This document shows, piece by piece, positions 11,178 through 21,474 of a stretch of DNA of 64,000 nucleotides (position 1 is its first letter; each line of letters begins with the position of its first letter). The notes beneath the pieces are model-generated. The model was given only the letters and a program-made list of their open reading frames with translations, was not told the origin of the DNA and ran no database searches. Origin of the DNA: Azoarcus olearius (GTDB lineage Bacteria; Pseudomonadota; Gammaproteobacteria; Burkholderiales; Rhodocyclaceae); NCBI RefSeq assembly GCF_001682385.1, contig NZ_CP016210.1, forward strand, positions 1,240,001 through 1,304,000, read 5' to 3'. The position numbers were made by a program, and so were the translations under genes.

Positions 11178-11485
11178 ACGTTACCTTGACGAAGGCCGAG
11201 TTGGCCGACCTGCTGTTCGAGCGGGTCGGGCTCAACAAGCGCGAGGCCAAGGACATGGTCGAGGGTTTCTTCGAGGAGATCCGCACCGCGCTCGAGCGGG
11301 GCGACAGCGTCAAGCTATCCGGTTTCGGCAACTTCCAGCTGCGCGACAAACCGCAGCGTCCTGGACGGAATCCGAAGACGGGGGAGGAAATCCCGATTAC
11401 CGCGCGGCGGGTCGTGACTTTCCATGCCAGCCAGAAATTGAAGGCCGCCGTGGAGCAGCTGAGCGATGCAAGCAAGCAGCCCTGA
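11174..11485 (+). CDS. ihfA: Integration host factor subunit alpha
   Basis: Nucleoid protein that heterodimerises with IhfB and bends DNA sharply, serving sigma-54 promoters, replication and recombination. 103 residues with N-terminal helices ([14 protein letters not shown]) and the beta-arm whose tip carries the intercalating proline in [19 protein letters not shown] signature [10 protein letters not shown]. Overlaps pheT by 4 bp and the next gene by 20 bp, the conserved pheT-ihfA-merR order of proteobacteria. Confidence 0.95.
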   Translation: MNVTLTKAELADLLFERVGLNKREAKDMVEGFFEEIRTALERGDSVKLSGFGNFQLRDKPQRPGRNPKTGEEIPITARRVVTFHASQKLKAAVEQLSDASKQP

Positions 11486-11846
11486 CGTCGATGACACCGA
11501 GCTTCCACCCATCCCGGCCAAGCGCTACTTCACCATCGGTGAAGTCAGCGAGTTGTGTGCGGTCAAGCCCCACGTGCTGCGATATTGGGAGCAGGAGTTC
11601 ACCCAGCTGAAGCCGGTCAAGCGCCGGGGCAACCGGCGTTATTACCAGCACCACGAAGTCCTCCTGATCCGGCGCATCCGCCAGCTGTTGTATAGCGAAG
11701 GGTTCACGATTTCGGGAGCGCGCAATCGGTTGTGCGAAGGCGAAATCCTGCACCAGGAGGAGACCGCCGAGCTTGAGCGCTGCCAGTCGCAACTGCGTGC
11801 TGTAAGGGCAGGGTTGATGGAGGCGTTGGCCGTCCTGAGGGCCTGA
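11466..11846 (+). CDS. MerR-family transcriptional regulator
   Basis: 126 residues; winged helix-turn-helix at residues 18-85 ([23 protein letters not shown] region, then RRGNRRYY wing), followed by a short coiled-coil tail. No cysteine cluster for metal sensing at the C-terminus, so it is not MerR/CueR proper. This type is found directly after ihfA in many beta- and gammaproteobacteria; its target is not known to me. Translationally coupled by a 20-bp overlap with ihfA. Confidence 0.88.
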   Translation: MQASSPDVDDTELPPIPAKRYFTIGEVSELCAVKPHVLRYWEQEFTQLKPVKRRGNRRYYQHHEVLLIRRIRQLLYSEGFTISGARNRLCEGEILHQEETAELERCQSQLRAVRAGLMEALAVLRA

Positions 11847-11875
11847 ATCAGATTGCTGGCGTTTTCTTGAAGCGG

Positions 11876-11884
11876 TGCTATAAT
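11876..11884 (+). promoter_or_regulatory. Extended -10 promoter element of tRNA-Pro
   Basis: TGC-TATAAT: a consensus -10 hexamer (11879-11884) with the TG extension, 11 bp before the mature tRNA. No convincing -35 hexamer at the normal distance, as expected when an extended -10 is used. Confidence 0.65.
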
Positions 11885-11894
11885 GTTCGCTTAG

Positions 11895-11972
<78 letters not shown>

Positions 11973-11982
11973 ATCAGTAGTC

Positions 11983-12020
11983 AAAAACAGGATCAGCCAC
12001 GGCCGGTCCTGTTTTTTTTT
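11983..12020 (+). terminator. Terminator after tRNA-Pro
   Basis: AAAAACAGGA pairs with TCCTGTTTTTT across a 14-nt loop, followed by a long T-run. It ends the tRNA-Pro transcript before surE. Confidence 0.85.
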
Positions 12021-12161
12021 GTCTCCGAAACAACAGCTTGGGGTCGTGGCGATGGCGGGCGGACGGGGCAGGGCGCCGCGCGGCTGTGCTAACATCCTTG
12101 CCTCTTCAGCGCTCCGGCGGCCGGGGCGCTTCGTCTCAACCGGCTTTCCCGAACATTCTGT

Positions 12162-12905
12162 ATGCGTATCCTGGTCAGCAACGACGATGGCTATTTCGCC
12201 CCCGGCATTGCTGCGCTTGCCGCGGCGCTCGGTGAACTCGGTGACGTGACCGTGGTTGCGCCTGAACGCGATCGAAGCGGCGCGAGTAATTCGCTGACGC
12301 TGGATCGTCCGCTTTCCCTGCGCCGTGCCGCCAACGGGTTCTTCTTCGTTAACGGGACGCCGACCGATTGCGTGCATCTGGCGGTGACGGGAATGCTCGA
12401 TCAGCTCCCGGACATGGTGGTTTCAGGGGTCAATCATGGCGCTAACATGGGCGATGACACCCTGTACTCCGGGACCGTCGCGGCTGCCACCGAGGGGTAT
12501 CTGCTGGGAATTCCGTCGATCGCGGTGTCGCTCGCGAGTTGGTCGGCAACCGATTTCTCCGTTGCTGCGCAGGTTGCCCGCGACGTCGCGGCGCGGTTGA
12601 TGCGCTCGCCGCTTCCCGCCCCGGTGCTGCTCAATGTCAATGTGCCCGATTGCGCCGGTGGAGCGCCCAAGGGCACGCGGGTCACACGACTGGGCAAGCG
12701 GCACAAGGCCGAGCCGGTGATCCGGAGCCAGACGCCGCGCGGCGAAACCGTCTATTGGGTGGGCGCCGCCGGCGCCGCCGCGGACGCGGGCGAAGGCACC
12801 GATTTTCACGCGGTGGCCAACGGCTTCGTGTCGGTTACGCCGCTGCAGGTCGATTTGACCCACACGGGTCAGATCGCCGCGGTGGATACGTGGTTGTCGG
12901 CATGA
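12162..12905 (+). CDS. surE: 5'/3'-nucleotidase and exopolyphosphatase SurE
   Basis: Metal-dependent nucleoside monophosphatase tied to stationary-phase survival. 247 residues. The metal site of the family is complete: D8-D9 (VSNDDG), S39 (DRSGASN) and N91 ([10 protein letters not shown]). ATG 12162 gives the canonical [10 protein letters not shown] start. First gene of surE-pcm-nlpD-rpoS; its stop overlaps the pcm start by 4 bp. Confidence 0.96.
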   Translation: MRILVSNDDGYFAPGIAALAAALGELGDVTVVAPERDRSGASNSLTLDRPLSLRRAANGFFFVNGTPTDCVHLAVTGMLDQLPDMVVSGVNHGANMGDDTLYSGTVAAATEGYLLGIPSIAVSLASWSATDFSVAAQVARDVAARLMRSPLPAPVLLNVNVPDCAGGAPKGTRVTRLGKRHKAEPVIRSQTPRGETVYWVGAAGAAADAGEGTDFHAVANGFVSVTPLQVDLTHTGQIAAVDTWLSA

Positions 12906-13555
12906 GCGGCCGCCAGGACGCCTCCCATGCGGGGCGGGCGCGCGCCCGAATGGTGGAGCGCCTGCGCGCGCAGGGCATTCAGGACGAGGGGGCCCTGGCG
13001 GCGATGATGCAGGTGCCGCGACACCTGTTCGTCGAGGAAGGCCTGGCGTACAGCGCTTACGACGATACGGCACTTCCGATCGGATTCCAGCAAACCATCT
13101 CCCAGCCTTACGTAGTGGCGAGAATGATCGAATTGCTGCGCAGCGGCGGGCGGCAACTCGGGCGTGTGCTGGAAATCGGGGCGGGGTGCGGCTACCAGGC
13201 CGCGGTGCTGTCCACGCTTGCTACCGAAGTCTACGCAGTGGAGCGTATTCGGCCGCTGCTGGACAAGGCGCGTGCAAATCTCCGGCCCTTGCGCCTGCCC
13301 AACGTCCGCCTCAAACATGCGGACGGAACGCTGGGTTTGCCGGAGGCGGCGCCCTTTGAAAGCATCATCGTCGCGGCGGCGGCGGGCGGTGTGCCGAATG
13401 CCCTCAAGGAACAACTTGCCCCGGGCGGTCGTCTGATCATCCCGGTCGGGGGTGGTGAACAGCGACTGTTGCTGATCGAACGCCAAGGCAACGTATTCAG
13501 GGAGAGCGGTTACGAGGCGGTGCGCTTCGTGCCGTTGCTTGCAGGTACCGAATGA
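12902..13555 (+). CDS. pcm: Protein-L-isoaspartate O-methyltransferase
   Basis: Repairs isoaspartyl residues in aged proteins using S-adenosylmethionine. 217 residues from ATG 12902, which overlaps the surE stop (ATGA). SAM motif I is EIGAGCGYQ (residues 91-99); the substrate-side PCMT motif is in [16 protein letters not shown] (about 57-72). The GCGYQ replaces the more usual G-[ST]-GY but the family pattern is otherwise intact. The frame is open far upstream inside surE, but that part is out of frame with SurE and not credible. Confidence 0.94.
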   Translation: MSGRQDASHAGRARARMVERLRAQGIQDEGALAAMMQVPRHLFVEEGLAYSAYDDTALPIGFQQTISQPYVVARMIELLRSGGRQLGRVLEIGAGCGYQAAVLSTLATEVYAVERIRPLLDKARANLRPLRLPNVRLKHADGTLGLPEAAPFESIIVAAAAGGVPNALKEQLAPGGRLIIPVGGGEQRLLLIERQGNVFRESGYEAVRFVPLLAGTE

Positions 13556-14460
13556 ACGACTCAGTGAATATCAAAAAGCGGATTGCTCCTTATTTTCTTG
13601 CGCTCGGCGTGCTGTTCCTGGCGGGCTGCGCGTCTCGCGCTCCGGTTGCGGTGCGCGATGGCAATGGTGTGGCGCCGCCACCGGCGGCGGCTCCAGTCGC
13701 AGACCGGGCAGGCGTGCACGTTGTCCGCGCGGGAGAAACCCTGCTCGGGATCGCGCGGCAGTACGGCCAGAATGTAAAAGATCTTGTCGTTTGGAACGGG
13801 CTGACCAATCCCAACCAGATTCATGTCGGGCAGGAAATCAGGGTCTTGCCGCCGGATGCCAACGCCATCCCCGGCGGCGCTGTTGCGACTCCCATCCCGA
13901 TCACCTCGGAACCGCCGGTGGCCGTGCCGGTCGTACCGCAACCTGCCACAGCGGGGGCTCTGAAGCTCGAACCCAAGGGCGGGAAGCAGCCCTACTCGGA
14001 TGAACTGTGGGCCCGCGTACGTCGCTCCGGGGAGCCCGCCGCCCCTGTCGCCAGCGAGCCGCGCGCAACGCAGGCGCCCGAGCAGGAGCCGGGCGACGCC
14101 GAGTGGCTGTGGCCTGCAAAAGGCAAGGTGTTGAGCGGTTTCAACGAGGCCACCAACAAGGGTATCGACATTTCCGGCAACCCCGGCGACTCGGTGGTTG
14201 CCTCGGCCGCGGGGCGCGTGGTGTATGCCGGCAGCGGGTTGCGTGGCTACGGAAAACTGGTCATCATCAAGCACAATCAGGAGTACAACTCGGTCTACGC
14301 CCACAACCAGAAGCTGCTGGTTAAAGAAGACGATCAGGTCTCACAGGGACAGAAGATCGCCGAGTTGGGCAGTACCGATGCAGACCGGCCCAAGCTGCAT
14401 TTCGAGATTCGCAAGCAGGGGCGGCCGGTGGATCCGATGAAGTTCCTGTCTGCACGCTGA
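13552..14460 (+). CDS. nlpD: Murein hydrolase activator NlpD (LysM/M23 lipoprotein)
   Basis: Outer-membrane lipoprotein that activates a septal amidase (AmiC) in cell separation. 302 residues. Lipobox LAGC with lipidated C26; LysM domain about 57-102 ([14 protein letters not shown]); Pro/Ala-rich linker; C-terminal M23 (LytM) domain about 190-300. The first zinc ligand is absent: NKGIDI stands where active enzymes have HxGxD, the same substitution as in E. coli NlpD, so it is an activator rather than a peptidase. Overlaps the pcm stop by 4 bp. In enterics the main rpoS promoter lies within nlpD. Confidence 0.94.
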   Translation: MNDSVNIKKRIAPYFLALGVLFLAGCASRAPVAVRDGNGVAPPPAAAPVADRAGVHVVRAGETLLGIARQYGQNVKDLVVWNGLTNPNQIHVGQEIRVLPPDANAIPGGAVATPIPITSEPPVAVPVVPQPATAGALKLEPKGGKQPYSDELWARVRRSGEPAAPVASEPRATQAPEQEPGDAEWLWPAKGKVLSGFNEATNKGIDISGNPGDSVVASAAGRVVYAGSGLRGYGKLVIIKHNQEYNSVYAHNQKLLVKEDDQVSQGQKIAELGSTDADRPKLHFEIRKQGRPVDPMKFLSAR

Positions 14461-14470
14461 GAGGAGGCGT

Positions 14471-15406
14471 ATGGAAGATCCGGTTAGCTCTGACGAACTC
14501 GAAAGTCATGAACCGGATCTCCCGCTGGAGGTCGAGGTGTTTGCGGAGCCGCATGCACCGGTATTCGAGAACGACTTTCTCAGCGACGTCACCCAGATCT
14601 ACCTGAACGAAATCGGCGCCAACCCGCTGCTGTCGGCAGAAGAGGAGGCCGCGCTGGCGCGCCGGGTGCGCGCGGGCGATTTCGATGCGCGTCAGACGAT
14701 GATCGAGCGCAACCTCCGCCTCGTCGTCAACATCGCCAAGCACTACCTTAATCGCGGCATCCCGCTGCTTGATCTGGTCGAGGAAGGCAACCTCGGATTG
14801 ATGCATGCGCTGGAGAAGTTCGACCCGGAGCGCGGATTCCGTTTTTCCACCTACGCAACCTGGTGGATTCGCCAGAACATCGAGCGCGCGATCATGAACC
14901 AGTCGCGCACGATCCGCTTGCCTGTCCATGTGGTCAAGGAGTTGAACCAGGTGTTGCGTGCGCAACGCGTGGTCGAGGCGGCTTCGAACGGCGACTTCAG
15001 TCTCGATGAGATCGCGCGCCGGCTCGACAAACCGATCGAAGAGGTTCGCGCCATCCTCGCGTTGAGCGAACACACCGCCTCGCTCGATGCACCGCTCGAC
15101 ATAGACCCAACGCTGTCAATCGGCGAGTCGCTCGCGGATGAGCATGCCGAGACGCCCGAGTCGCAGATCCACAACGCTGAAATCGAAGGCTTGATCCGGG
15201 CCTGGATCGACATGCTCAATGACAAGCAGCGTCTGGTGATCCGCCACCGCTACGGCATTGGCGAGTGCGAGTTGATGACGCTCGAGGAGCTCGCCGCGCG
15301 GCTCGAACTGACCCGCGAACGGGTCCGCCAGATCCAGCTCGAGGCGCTGGGGCAACTGCGCCGCATACTCAAGCGGCGCGGCATTTCGCGCGACGTGCTG
15401 TTCTAG
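14471..15406 (+). CDS. rpoS: RNA polymerase sigma factor RpoS
   Basis: General stress and stationary-phase sigma factor. 311 residues. Region 1.2 ([20 protein letters not shown]), region 2 with the core-binding and -10 helices ([17 protein letters not shown]), region 3, and region 4 HTH ([19 protein letters not shown]). Its length and place directly after nlpD separate it from RpoD and RpoH. It ends DVLF and overlaps by 4 bp the stop codon of convergent mltB. A shine-dalgarno-like GAGAGGAGG stands just before the start. Confidence 0.95.
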   Translation: MEDPVSSDELESHEPDLPLEVEVFAEPHAPVFENDFLSDVTQIYLNEIGANPLLSAEEEAALARRVRAGDFDARQTMIERNLRLVVNIAKHYLNRGIPLLDLVEEGNLGLMHALEKFDPERGFRFSTYATWWIRQNIERAIMNQSRTIRLPVHVVKELNQVLRAQRVVEAASNGDFSLDEIARRLDKPIEEVRAILALSEHTASLDAPLDIDPTLSIGESLADEHAETPESQIHNAEIEGLIRAWIDMLNDKQRLVIRHRYGIGECELMTLEELAARLELTRERVRQIQLEALGQLRRILKRRGISRDVLF

Positions 15407-16413
15407 CCGCGCTGCAGCGCGGTGCGCTGCAAGCGCTCCCGGCGCAGGGTTTCAGCCAGTTCGAACACCGACATCGCATAGAAACTGCTGCGGTTGTAGC
15501 GGGTGATCACATAGAAGTTGCGGTAGCCCAGCCAGTACTCCGTCGGTTCCCCAGGCGTCTCCAGATCCACCAGCGTGGCCGGGGCGGCGGCAGACGAGCC
15601 GTCCAGCGTGGTGATGCCCGCGTTCGCCAGCGTATCGGGGCTCAAGACCGGCTCGATGCCGGCCGCCACCAGCGGTGCTGCTTCGACCACGCCGTTGAAG
15701 CGTGCGCGCTCGGCGACCGGGGCCTGCGCAATCCAACCGTGGACGTGCAGGTAGTTGGCCACGCTGCCAATCGCATCGTCCGGTGCGGTGTCGAAATCCA
15801 CCCTTCCATCACCGTCGAAATCCACCGCATAGGCGCGGACGCTGCTCGGCAGGAACTGCGGATAGCCGAGGGCGCCTGCGTACGAGCCGGTGTAGCTGCC
15901 AGGGGGGCGGCCCTGTTCGCGCGCGAGCAGGAACAGGTGCTCGAGTTCGCGACGGAAGAGATCGGCGCGGGGCGGATAGTCGAACGCGAGCGTGCTCAGG
16001 GCCGACAAGGTCTGGAAGTTGCCGGTCTGGCGGCCGTAGATGGTTTCGACACCGATCACGGCTACGATGATTTCCGGCGGCACGCCGAAGCGGGCCGAGG
16101 CGGCTTCAAGCGCGGCGTTGTTTTCCTCCCAGAAGGCGAGGCCACCCGCAATCCGGGTACGGTCCAGAAACCGGCTCCGGTAACGCTGCCAGGACCGCGT
16201 GCCGGGTTTGGTGGGGGGCTGTATCAGATTGATCACGCGTGCCTCATACCGCGCCTCCGCCAAGGTGCGCTCCACGGTCTCCTGATCGAAGCCGTGACGT
16301 TGCGCCATTTCGGCTGCGAAGTTGCGTATCTCGGGGCGAACAGGCGGGGCGGCGTGGGCGACGGCGGCACCAAGGGCGACGAAGGCCGCGAAGAGCGTGG
16401 GGCGAAGCTTCAT
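15403..16413 (-). CDS. mltB: Lytic murein transglycosylase B
   Basis: Cleaves the MurNAc-GlcNAc bond of peptidoglycan with 1,6-anhydro product formation. 336 residues. N-terminal type I signal peptide ending near AVAHA (cleavage about residue 21); no lipobox, so it is likely soluble in the periplasm rather than a lipoprotein as in E. coli. The catalytic Glu of the Slt35 fold is E123 in [12 protein letters not shown]-hand-like [10 protein letters not shown] loop is present. Last gene of moxR-DUF58-tgpA-mltB, start overlapping the tgpA stop (ATGA). Confidence 0.92.
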   Translation of the reverse strand: MKLRPTLFAAFVALGAAVAHAAPPVRPEIRNFAAEMAQRHGFDQETVERTLAEARYEARVINLIQPPTKPGTRSWQRYRSRFLDRTRIAGGLAFWEENNAALEAASARFGVPPEIIVAVIGVETIYGRQTGNFQTLSALSTLAFDYPPRADLFRRELEHLFLLAREQGRPPGSYTGSYAGALGYPQFLPSSVRAYAVDFDGDGRVDFDTAPDDAIGSVANYLHVHGWIAQAPVAERARFNGVVEAAPLVAAGIEPVLSPDTLANAGITTLDGSSAAAPATLVDLETPGEPTEYWLGYRNFYVITRYNRSSFYAMSVFELAETLRRERLQRTALQRG

Positions 16414-18389
16414 TTGATCCTGAGAGAGTCGATATCGTGTTGCAGGGCGCGCAGTTGGTCCGGAGGGCAGTCGCGGCCGTAGCGCAGGCGTGCGTAGGTC
16501 CGGGAAATCCGGTCAATGCGCTCGCGCTCTGCCGGCCTTGCCGCGCCCGCGCGCGTGCAGTAATCCAGCGGACCTTCGAAAGGGTGGCGCGGCACGCCGG
16601 CCTTCGCCAGCTTGCCACAGAATCGGCCCCACGCCCGGTCCAGCGCGTCGGCGGGGTTGCTGCGCCATTGCGCCCAGATGAACAGCAGCGCAAAAAACGC
16701 CAGTCCTGCCAGGCTCCCCACCCCTGCAAGCACCGTCCAGTCCGTCTGCGAAAGACCAAGACGTCGAAGAAGGTCGGCTTGACGCTCTGAATTGTAGCCA
16801 AGAACCCACAGGTCCCAACCGTGGGAAACCGCTTCCCAGCGCAGTCGCAACTGGCGCAGCCAATCGAGCCGTGTCTGCATCATCAGCGGGAGTGCACCGC
16901 CAGTGGCCGAGCGGGCTGCACTTTCGCCGCTGATCCGGCTCGGCGCCACCGCGGCGGTCGGGTCCACGCGAACCCAGCCCTTGTCCGCAATCCACGCCTC
17001 TGCCCAGGCGTGGGCATCGGACTGCCTCACGATGAGGGTGCCGTCGAAGGGGTTTAGTTCGCCGCCCTGGTAACCCGCCACGACGCGAGCCGGAACGCCT
17101 GCTGCGCGCAGCAGAAACACGAAGGCCGCGGAGAAGTGCTCGCAATAGCCCTGACGCGTGTCGAACAGGAACTCGTCGATGAAGTCCTGCTTCAGCAGCG
17201 GAGGTTCGAGCGTGTACAGGAAGTGTCCGCCGCGCAGATAGTCCAGCGTGCGTGCGATGGTCCGCTCGGCGTTGGGCGTATCGCCGGCCAGTTCGCGGGC
17301 CAGGGCGCGGCTGCGGGCGTTGCCTGGCGGGAGTTGCAGGGCGGCTTCCAGTAGCGGTCCGCCGTCCTGCAGGCCGACTCGCGCGCCGGGGTGGGCGGTC
17401 AGTGCGAACTGGGTGCGATCGCGCAAGGGGGCGCGAAGCACCGCCTGGAACTCGGGCGTGTAGCGGACCTGCGCAAGATCGGCGCCGGGAAAGTCGAGGG
17501 CGAGCAGCCAGCGTTGTCCATGGGGCTCCAGCGTCATCCGGTAGTCGATGCGCGGGCCGGTCAGCTGATACCCGGGCTGATCACGGGTCGGCCGCGCAAT
17601 CGGGCGCCAGGTGCGGCCGTCGAACTCGGTCAGCACCGGCCCGCGCCAATAGCGCAGTCGCGGCTCGGGAACCGCGCCGAGGAACTCCACGCGGAAGGCG
17701 ATCTCCTCCGACAGACCCAGGCTGCTGATCGAACCCGGCGACATCGCATCCGAAAGACCGCTGCTTGCGCTGTTGGCATCGGCCGGAAGTCCCCACAGCG
17801 GCGCGGGGATGCGTGGAAACAGCAGGAAGAGGACGGCCATCAGCGGCAGGCTCTGGGCCAGCAGCACGCCAGCAGTGCGCAGGCGTTCGCGCGTGTGCGA
17901 GTGCGCGTCCTCGGCAGCAACAAGGCACGCCAGCGCACAAAGGGCGCCGGCGAGTGCGAGCGCGGCGACAGGCAGCGTTTCGTTGTCGAAGAAGAGCCCG
18001 AGTTGCAGGAAGAACGACAGCATCACCGCGACGCGAACGTCGCGCAGCGTGCGCAGTTCGAACAGCTTCAGGCACAGCAGCAGCGCCAGCAGGGCGACGC
18101 CGGGTTCCTGACCGAAGAAGTGGCCGAAGTGCTGCCGTACGGCGAAACCGGCGCCCACCGCCATCAGCAGCAGGATGGCCGCGGGCAAGGATCGATGCTG
18201 GCGTAGCAGGGCCGCCGTACGCCATATCAGCAAGGCGGTGCACAGGGCGGCGATCCACGGCGGCAGGTAGGCGGCGTGCGGTGCCAGCGTAAGCGCTGCG
18301 GTAACGACCAGCCACAGGCCGACGTCGCGCCGTGGCGGAGGAGCGGGCGGGGTGACGGTCGACCGCCGCCCGCGAAGCAGCTTAGCCAT
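16410..18389 (-). CDS. tgpA: TgpA-type membrane transglutaminase
   Basis: 659 residues from ATG 18389, which overlaps the end of the DUF58 gene by 8 bp; the longer open frame overlaps that gene for 200 bp and is rejected. About six to eight N-terminal membrane helices (residues 23-195, DUF3488), a periplasmic transglutaminase core with Cys416 (GYCEHFS), His460 (SDAHAWAE) and Asp476 (VRVDPTAA), then a further helix and a DUF4129-like C-terminus. The Pseudomonas homologue TgpA is essential; its substrate is unsettled. Part of a MoxR/DUF58/TgpA module. Confidence 0.88.
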   Translation of the reverse strand: MAKLLRGRRSTVTPPAPPPRRDVGLWLVVTAALTLAPHAAYLPPWIAALCTALLIWRTAALLRQHRSLPAAILLLMAVGAGFAVRQHFGHFFGQEPGVALLALLLCLKLFELRTLRDVRVAVMLSFFLQLGLFFDNETLPVAALALAGALCALACLVAAEDAHSHTRERLRTAGVLLAQSLPLMAVLFLLFPRIPAPLWGLPADANSASSGLSDAMSPGSISSLGLSEEIAFRVEFLGAVPEPRLRYWRGPVLTEFDGRTWRPIARPTRDQPGYQLTGPRIDYRMTLEPHGQRWLLALDFPGADLAQVRYTPEFQAVLRAPLRDRTQFALTAHPGARVGLQDGGPLLEAALQLPPGNARSRALARELAGDTPNAERTIARTLDYLRGGHFLYTLEPPLLKQDFIDEFLFDTRQGYCEHFSAAFVFLLRAAGVPARVVAGYQGGELNPFDGTLIVRQSDAHAWAEAWIADKGWVRVDPTAAVAPSRISGESAARSATGGALPLMMQTRLDWLRQLRLRWEAVSHGWDLWVLGYNSERQADLLRRLGLSQTDWTVLAGVGSLAGLAFFALLFIWAQWRSNPADALDRAWGRFCGKLAKAGVPRHPFEGPLDYCTRAGAARPAERERIDRISRTYARLRYGRDCPPDQLRALQHDIDSLRIK

Positions 18390-19368
18390 GATCGACGCGC
18401 ACCTGACCGTGCAGTGCAAGTAGCCGGCAGCACGCGTGCACGTGGCCCGGGCCGCGGCCGATGTCGATTTCCGCGCCGGGCAGGCGCAGCGAGAACGGTC
18501 GGCCCGCCGCGTCGGCCGCGAGTATCCAGGCGGTGAGACGCGACAGGCGCGCTTCATCCTCCAGCGCCGGCGGCAGCGCCGCCCAGTCGAACACATGGGC
18601 GCCGCCCGTGCTTGCGGAAAACTGCTTGGTCAGCATGGGGCCGCCACGTGCGAGGGATTTCCATGCGATGTGGCGCGGCGAGTCGCTCGGCTGGGTCGGG
18701 CGCAAGCCCGCGAAGTCGTCATCTCCACGGATGGAAGAACGCGTGCCGCCCTCGTTGCCGGCGCCCTCCGCCGGTAGTGGCGGTGGATGGTGTTCCGGTG
18801 CCGGATAGACGATGCAGTCGATGTCGGGCACGAAGACGCTCCACGCGCGGATCAGCCCCAGTGGCCACGTGGTTTCCAGCACCGTCCTGCCCAGTTCGAG
18901 AAGCCCGCGCCGTGTCGTGCGACAGGCAAGCACGATTTCCGTCGCGGATGCAGCCGCCGCGTCGAAGGCCGTGTTTGCGCCGCGCGCGCGCAGACGCAGC
19001 GCCGGACGCCGCTCTGCGCGCGCGTTGTTGATCCGCAGGCGGAACTCCGCCGCCTCGCCGCAGAATACCGGGGTGGCGCGGGCTGGTGCGATTTCGAGGT
19101 GGAGGAGGTTGCGGAAGGCGTGCACGATGCTGGTGATGCCCGCGCTGGCGAGCAGGAAGGCCAGCATGTAGCCGAGGCTCAGCCCGTAGTTGATCGAGGC
19201 GATCAGCATGGTGACCAGTGCCGCGGCGAACACCAGCCCGGCTGGAGTCGGCAGTACGTAGATGCGGCGCTGACCGAGACGGATCGGCGCCTGTTCCGGC
19301 GCGCCGATGCGGAACAGCCAGTGCTCGACGCGAGCGCGAATGCGCGCGGGCGTGAAGCGCGGCATCAA
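18382..19368 (-). CDS. DUF58 (von Willebrand A-like) membrane protein
   Basis: 328 residues. Two membrane helices near residues 40-85, then a soluble beta-rich part and the DUF58 signature (GDDDFAGLRPTQPSD, followed by RHIAWKSLARGG) near 215-245, ahead of a degenerate vWA fold. Homologues act with MoxR AAA+ ATPases, probably in assembly of envelope complexes. ATG 19368 overlaps the moxR stop by 4 bp and its end overlaps tgpA by 8 bp, so the operon is translationally coupled throughout. Confidence 0.88.
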   Translation of the reverse strand: MMPRFTPARIRARVEHWLFRIGAPEQAPIRLGQRRIYVLPTPAGLVFAAALVTMLIASINYGLSLGYMLAFLLASAGITSIVHAFRNLLHLEIAPARATPVFCGEAAEFRLRINNARAERRPALRLRARGANTAFDAAAASATEIVLACRTTRRGLLELGRTVLETTWPLGLIRAWSVFVPDIDCIVYPAPEHHPPPLPAEGAGNEGGTRSSIRGDDDFAGLRPTQPSDSPRHIAWKSLARGGPMLTKQFSASTGGAHVFDWAALPPALEDEARLSRLTAWILAADAAGRPFSLRLPGAEIDIGRGPGHVHACCRLLALHGQVRVDHG

Positions 19369-20282
19369 CGCACCGGTACGCTGCGAAGCAGTGCGTCCAG
19401 TGCCGCGGCCGGCGCGGGGCGGCCGTCGCCGGCGAGATGCAGGCGGTGGCCGGCGACGAAGGGGAACACGCGTTGTACGTCCTCCGGCAACACGTGCTCG
19501 CGCTCCTCGATGAAGGCGTGGGCGCGCGCCGCGGCCAGTAACGCGAGCCCGGCGCGGGGGCTCAGCCCGCTGGCGAATTCGGGCGAGTTGCGGGTTGCGA
19601 TCAGCAGCGCGTGCAGATAGTCCACCAAGCGGTCGGCGACCGACACCGCGCGGGCGGCCTCCTGCAGTTCGACCATCTGCAGTGGTGTGATGACCGGCTG
19701 CTGACGTTCCAGAAGCTCGCGCCGGTTCTCGCCCATCAGCAGCGCGCGTTCGGCGGCGGGTTCGGGATAGCCCAGGCGGATCCGCATCAGGAAGCGGTCG
19801 AGTTGCGCTTCTGGCAGCGGGAAGGTCCCGATCTGGTGGGCCGGATTCTGGGTGGCAATGACGAAGAACGGCGCCGGCAGCGCGAGGGTTTCGCCGTCGG
19901 CCGTAACCTGGTGCTCTTCCATCGCCTCCAGCAGCGCGCTTTGCGTCTTCGGGGTTGCCCGGTTGATTTCGTCGGCCAGGATCAACTGCGCGAAGATGGG
20001 GCCGGGGTGAAAGCGGAAGCCGTGACTTTCGCGGTCGAAGATCGACACGCCCACGATGTCGGCCGGAAGGAGGTCACTGGTGAACTGGATGCGTTGAAAC
20101 TGCAGACCGATGAGGCGCGCCAGTACGTGAGCCAGGGTGGTCTTGCCGACGCCGGGGAGATCCTCGATCAGCAGGTGGCCGCGCGCGACGAGACAGGCGA
20201 GGGCGAGGCGCAGCTCGTGTTCCTTGCCGAGGATGATCTGGCCGGCGGCCTCCAGCAGGCGGGTGACATAGTGGCGGGGCAT
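19365..20282 (-). CDS. MoxR-family AAA+ ATPase
   Basis: 305 residues from ATG 20282 (MPRHYVTRLLEAAGQIILG, the usual MoxR start); the upstream 33 codons are low-complexity and unlikely. Walker A GVGKTTL (44-50), Walker B LILADEINRATPKTQ (about 104-118), sensor 1 ATQNP. These chaperone-like ATPases work with vWA partners, here the DUF58 protein. First gene of the four-gene minus-strand operon, divergent from the deacetylase gene with about 160 bp between them. Confidence 0.9.
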   Translation of the reverse strand: MPRHYVTRLLEAAGQIILGKEHELRLALACLVARGHLLIEDLPGVGKTTLAHVLARLIGLQFQRIQFTSDLLPADIVGVSIFDRESHGFRFHPGPIFAQLILADEINRATPKTQSALLEAMEEHQVTADGETLALPAPFFVIATQNPAHQIGTFPLPEAQLDRFLMRIRLGYPEPAAERALLMGENRRELLERQQPVITPLQMVELQEAARAVSVADRLVDYLHALLIATRNSPEFASGLSPRAGLALLAAARAHAFIEEREHVLPEDVQRVFPFVAGHRLHLAGDGRPAPAAALDALLRSVPVR

Positions 20283-20441
20283 GGCAGGGCAGGGCAGCAG
20301 GCTGTGAAAGTCGGCGGGAAGTGGTAATAATGGCGGCAAACAACGCAGATCCGCGCCTGCGCTTCGTCGTGGCGGCGTCAAGACCGCCCGGTTGGAAGCG
20401 GATTATGCGGGAAAGTTCGTCCGGGACAAGGAGAGGGGGGC

Positions 20442-21368
20442 ATGACGACAACGGCATTCATCACGCATCGCGAGTGCTGGCTGCATGATATGGGTACCTT
20501 CCATCCGGAGTGCCCAGACCGCCTGTCGGCGATCAACGACCGACTGATTGCAGCGGGGCTGGATCTATATCTTTCGTTTTACGACGCGCCGTACGCCACC
20601 GAAGAGCAGGTGACGCGCGTGCATCCCGCTTCGTACCTCGGCGAGTTGATGGCGAATGTGCCCGAGCACGGCATCCGTCACCTCGACCCCGACACCGCGA
20701 TGAGCCCGAACACGATGAAGGCCGCGTTGCGCTCGGCGGGTGCCGGCGTGCTGGCGACTGATCTGGTACTGAAGGGCGAGGTCGAGAGCGCGTTTTGCGC
20801 CGTGCGGCCGCCCGGGCATCACGCCGAGAAGGCGAAGGCCATGGGGTTCTGCTTCCTCAACAATGTCGCCATCGCGGCGCGACACGCACTGGAGGCCCAC
20901 GGACTCGAACGCGTGGCCATTGTCGATTTCGACGTCCATCACGGCAATGGCACCGAGGACATCTTCCGCGACGATCCGCGCGTGATGATGGTCAGCATCT
21001 TCCAGCATCCGTTCTACCCCTATTCCGGCGTGGAGAATCCGCCCGCGCACATGTGCAACGTGCCGGTGCCGGCCGGTACGCGCGGCGACGCCTTCAGGCA
21101 GATCGTCAGCGACATCTGGGTGCCGGCGCTGCGCAACCACAACCCCCAGGCCATCTTCGTGTCGGCCGGGTTCGACGCCCACTACGAAGACGACATGGGC
21201 TCGCTCGGCCTGGTCGAGTCGGACTATGTGTGGGCAACGCAGCAGATCAAGAGCGTGGCGGAGGACTGCGGCCACAAGCGCGTCATCTCGGTGCTCGAAG
21301 GCGGCTATTCGCTCTCGTCGCTGGCGCGTTCGGTGGTTGCGCACATCAAGGCGCTGGCCGATCTGTAA
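20442..21368 (+). CDS. Histone-deacetylase-family (HdaH/AcuC-like) deacetylase
   Basis: 308 residues, one arginase/deacetylase fold. Catalytic histidine pair H126-H127 (RPPGHHAEK), zinc ligands D164 and H166 (VDFDVHHGNG) with the third Asp in SAGFDAHYEDD, and the transition-state Tyr in EGGYSLSS. Bacterial members deacetylate acetyl-lysine or acetylpolyamines; this class II-like branch usually has no known natural substrate. Stands alone: preceded by a divergent moxR and followed 106 bp later by dapA. Confidence 0.88.
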   Translation: MTTTAFITHRECWLHDMGTFHPECPDRLSAINDRLIAAGLDLYLSFYDAPYATEEQVTRVHPASYLGELMANVPEHGIRHLDPDTAMSPNTMKAALRSAGAGVLATDLVLKGEVESAFCAVRPPGHHAEKAKAMGFCFLNNVAIAARHALEAHGLERVAIVDFDVHHGNGTEDIFRDDPRVMMVSIFQHPFYPYSGVENPPAHMCNVPVPAGTRGDAFRQIVSDIWVPALRNHNPQAIFVSAGFDAHYEDDMGSLGLVESDYVWATQQIKSVAEDCGHKRVISVLEGGYSLSSLARSVVAHIKALADL

Positions 21369-21474
21369 CCCGTCGACGCCCCCGCAACGGGGCGCGCCCG
21401 GGTTTGCCGATAGCGCCCATGTCCGACTTTCGGCGATCGGTTAGAATCGTCGCTTTATCGTAACGGCCAACCCC

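Noticed and set aside
12539..12901. Extended N-terminus of pcm inside surE
   Set aside because: Out of frame with surE, Arg-rich shadow; the ATGA overlap start gives the family-typical protein.
18390..18596. Upstream extension of tgpA by 69 codons
   Set aside because: It overlaps the DUF58 gene for over 200 bp and encodes an Arg/Cys/Ser-rich shadow; ATG 18389 gives the expected start before the first membrane helix.
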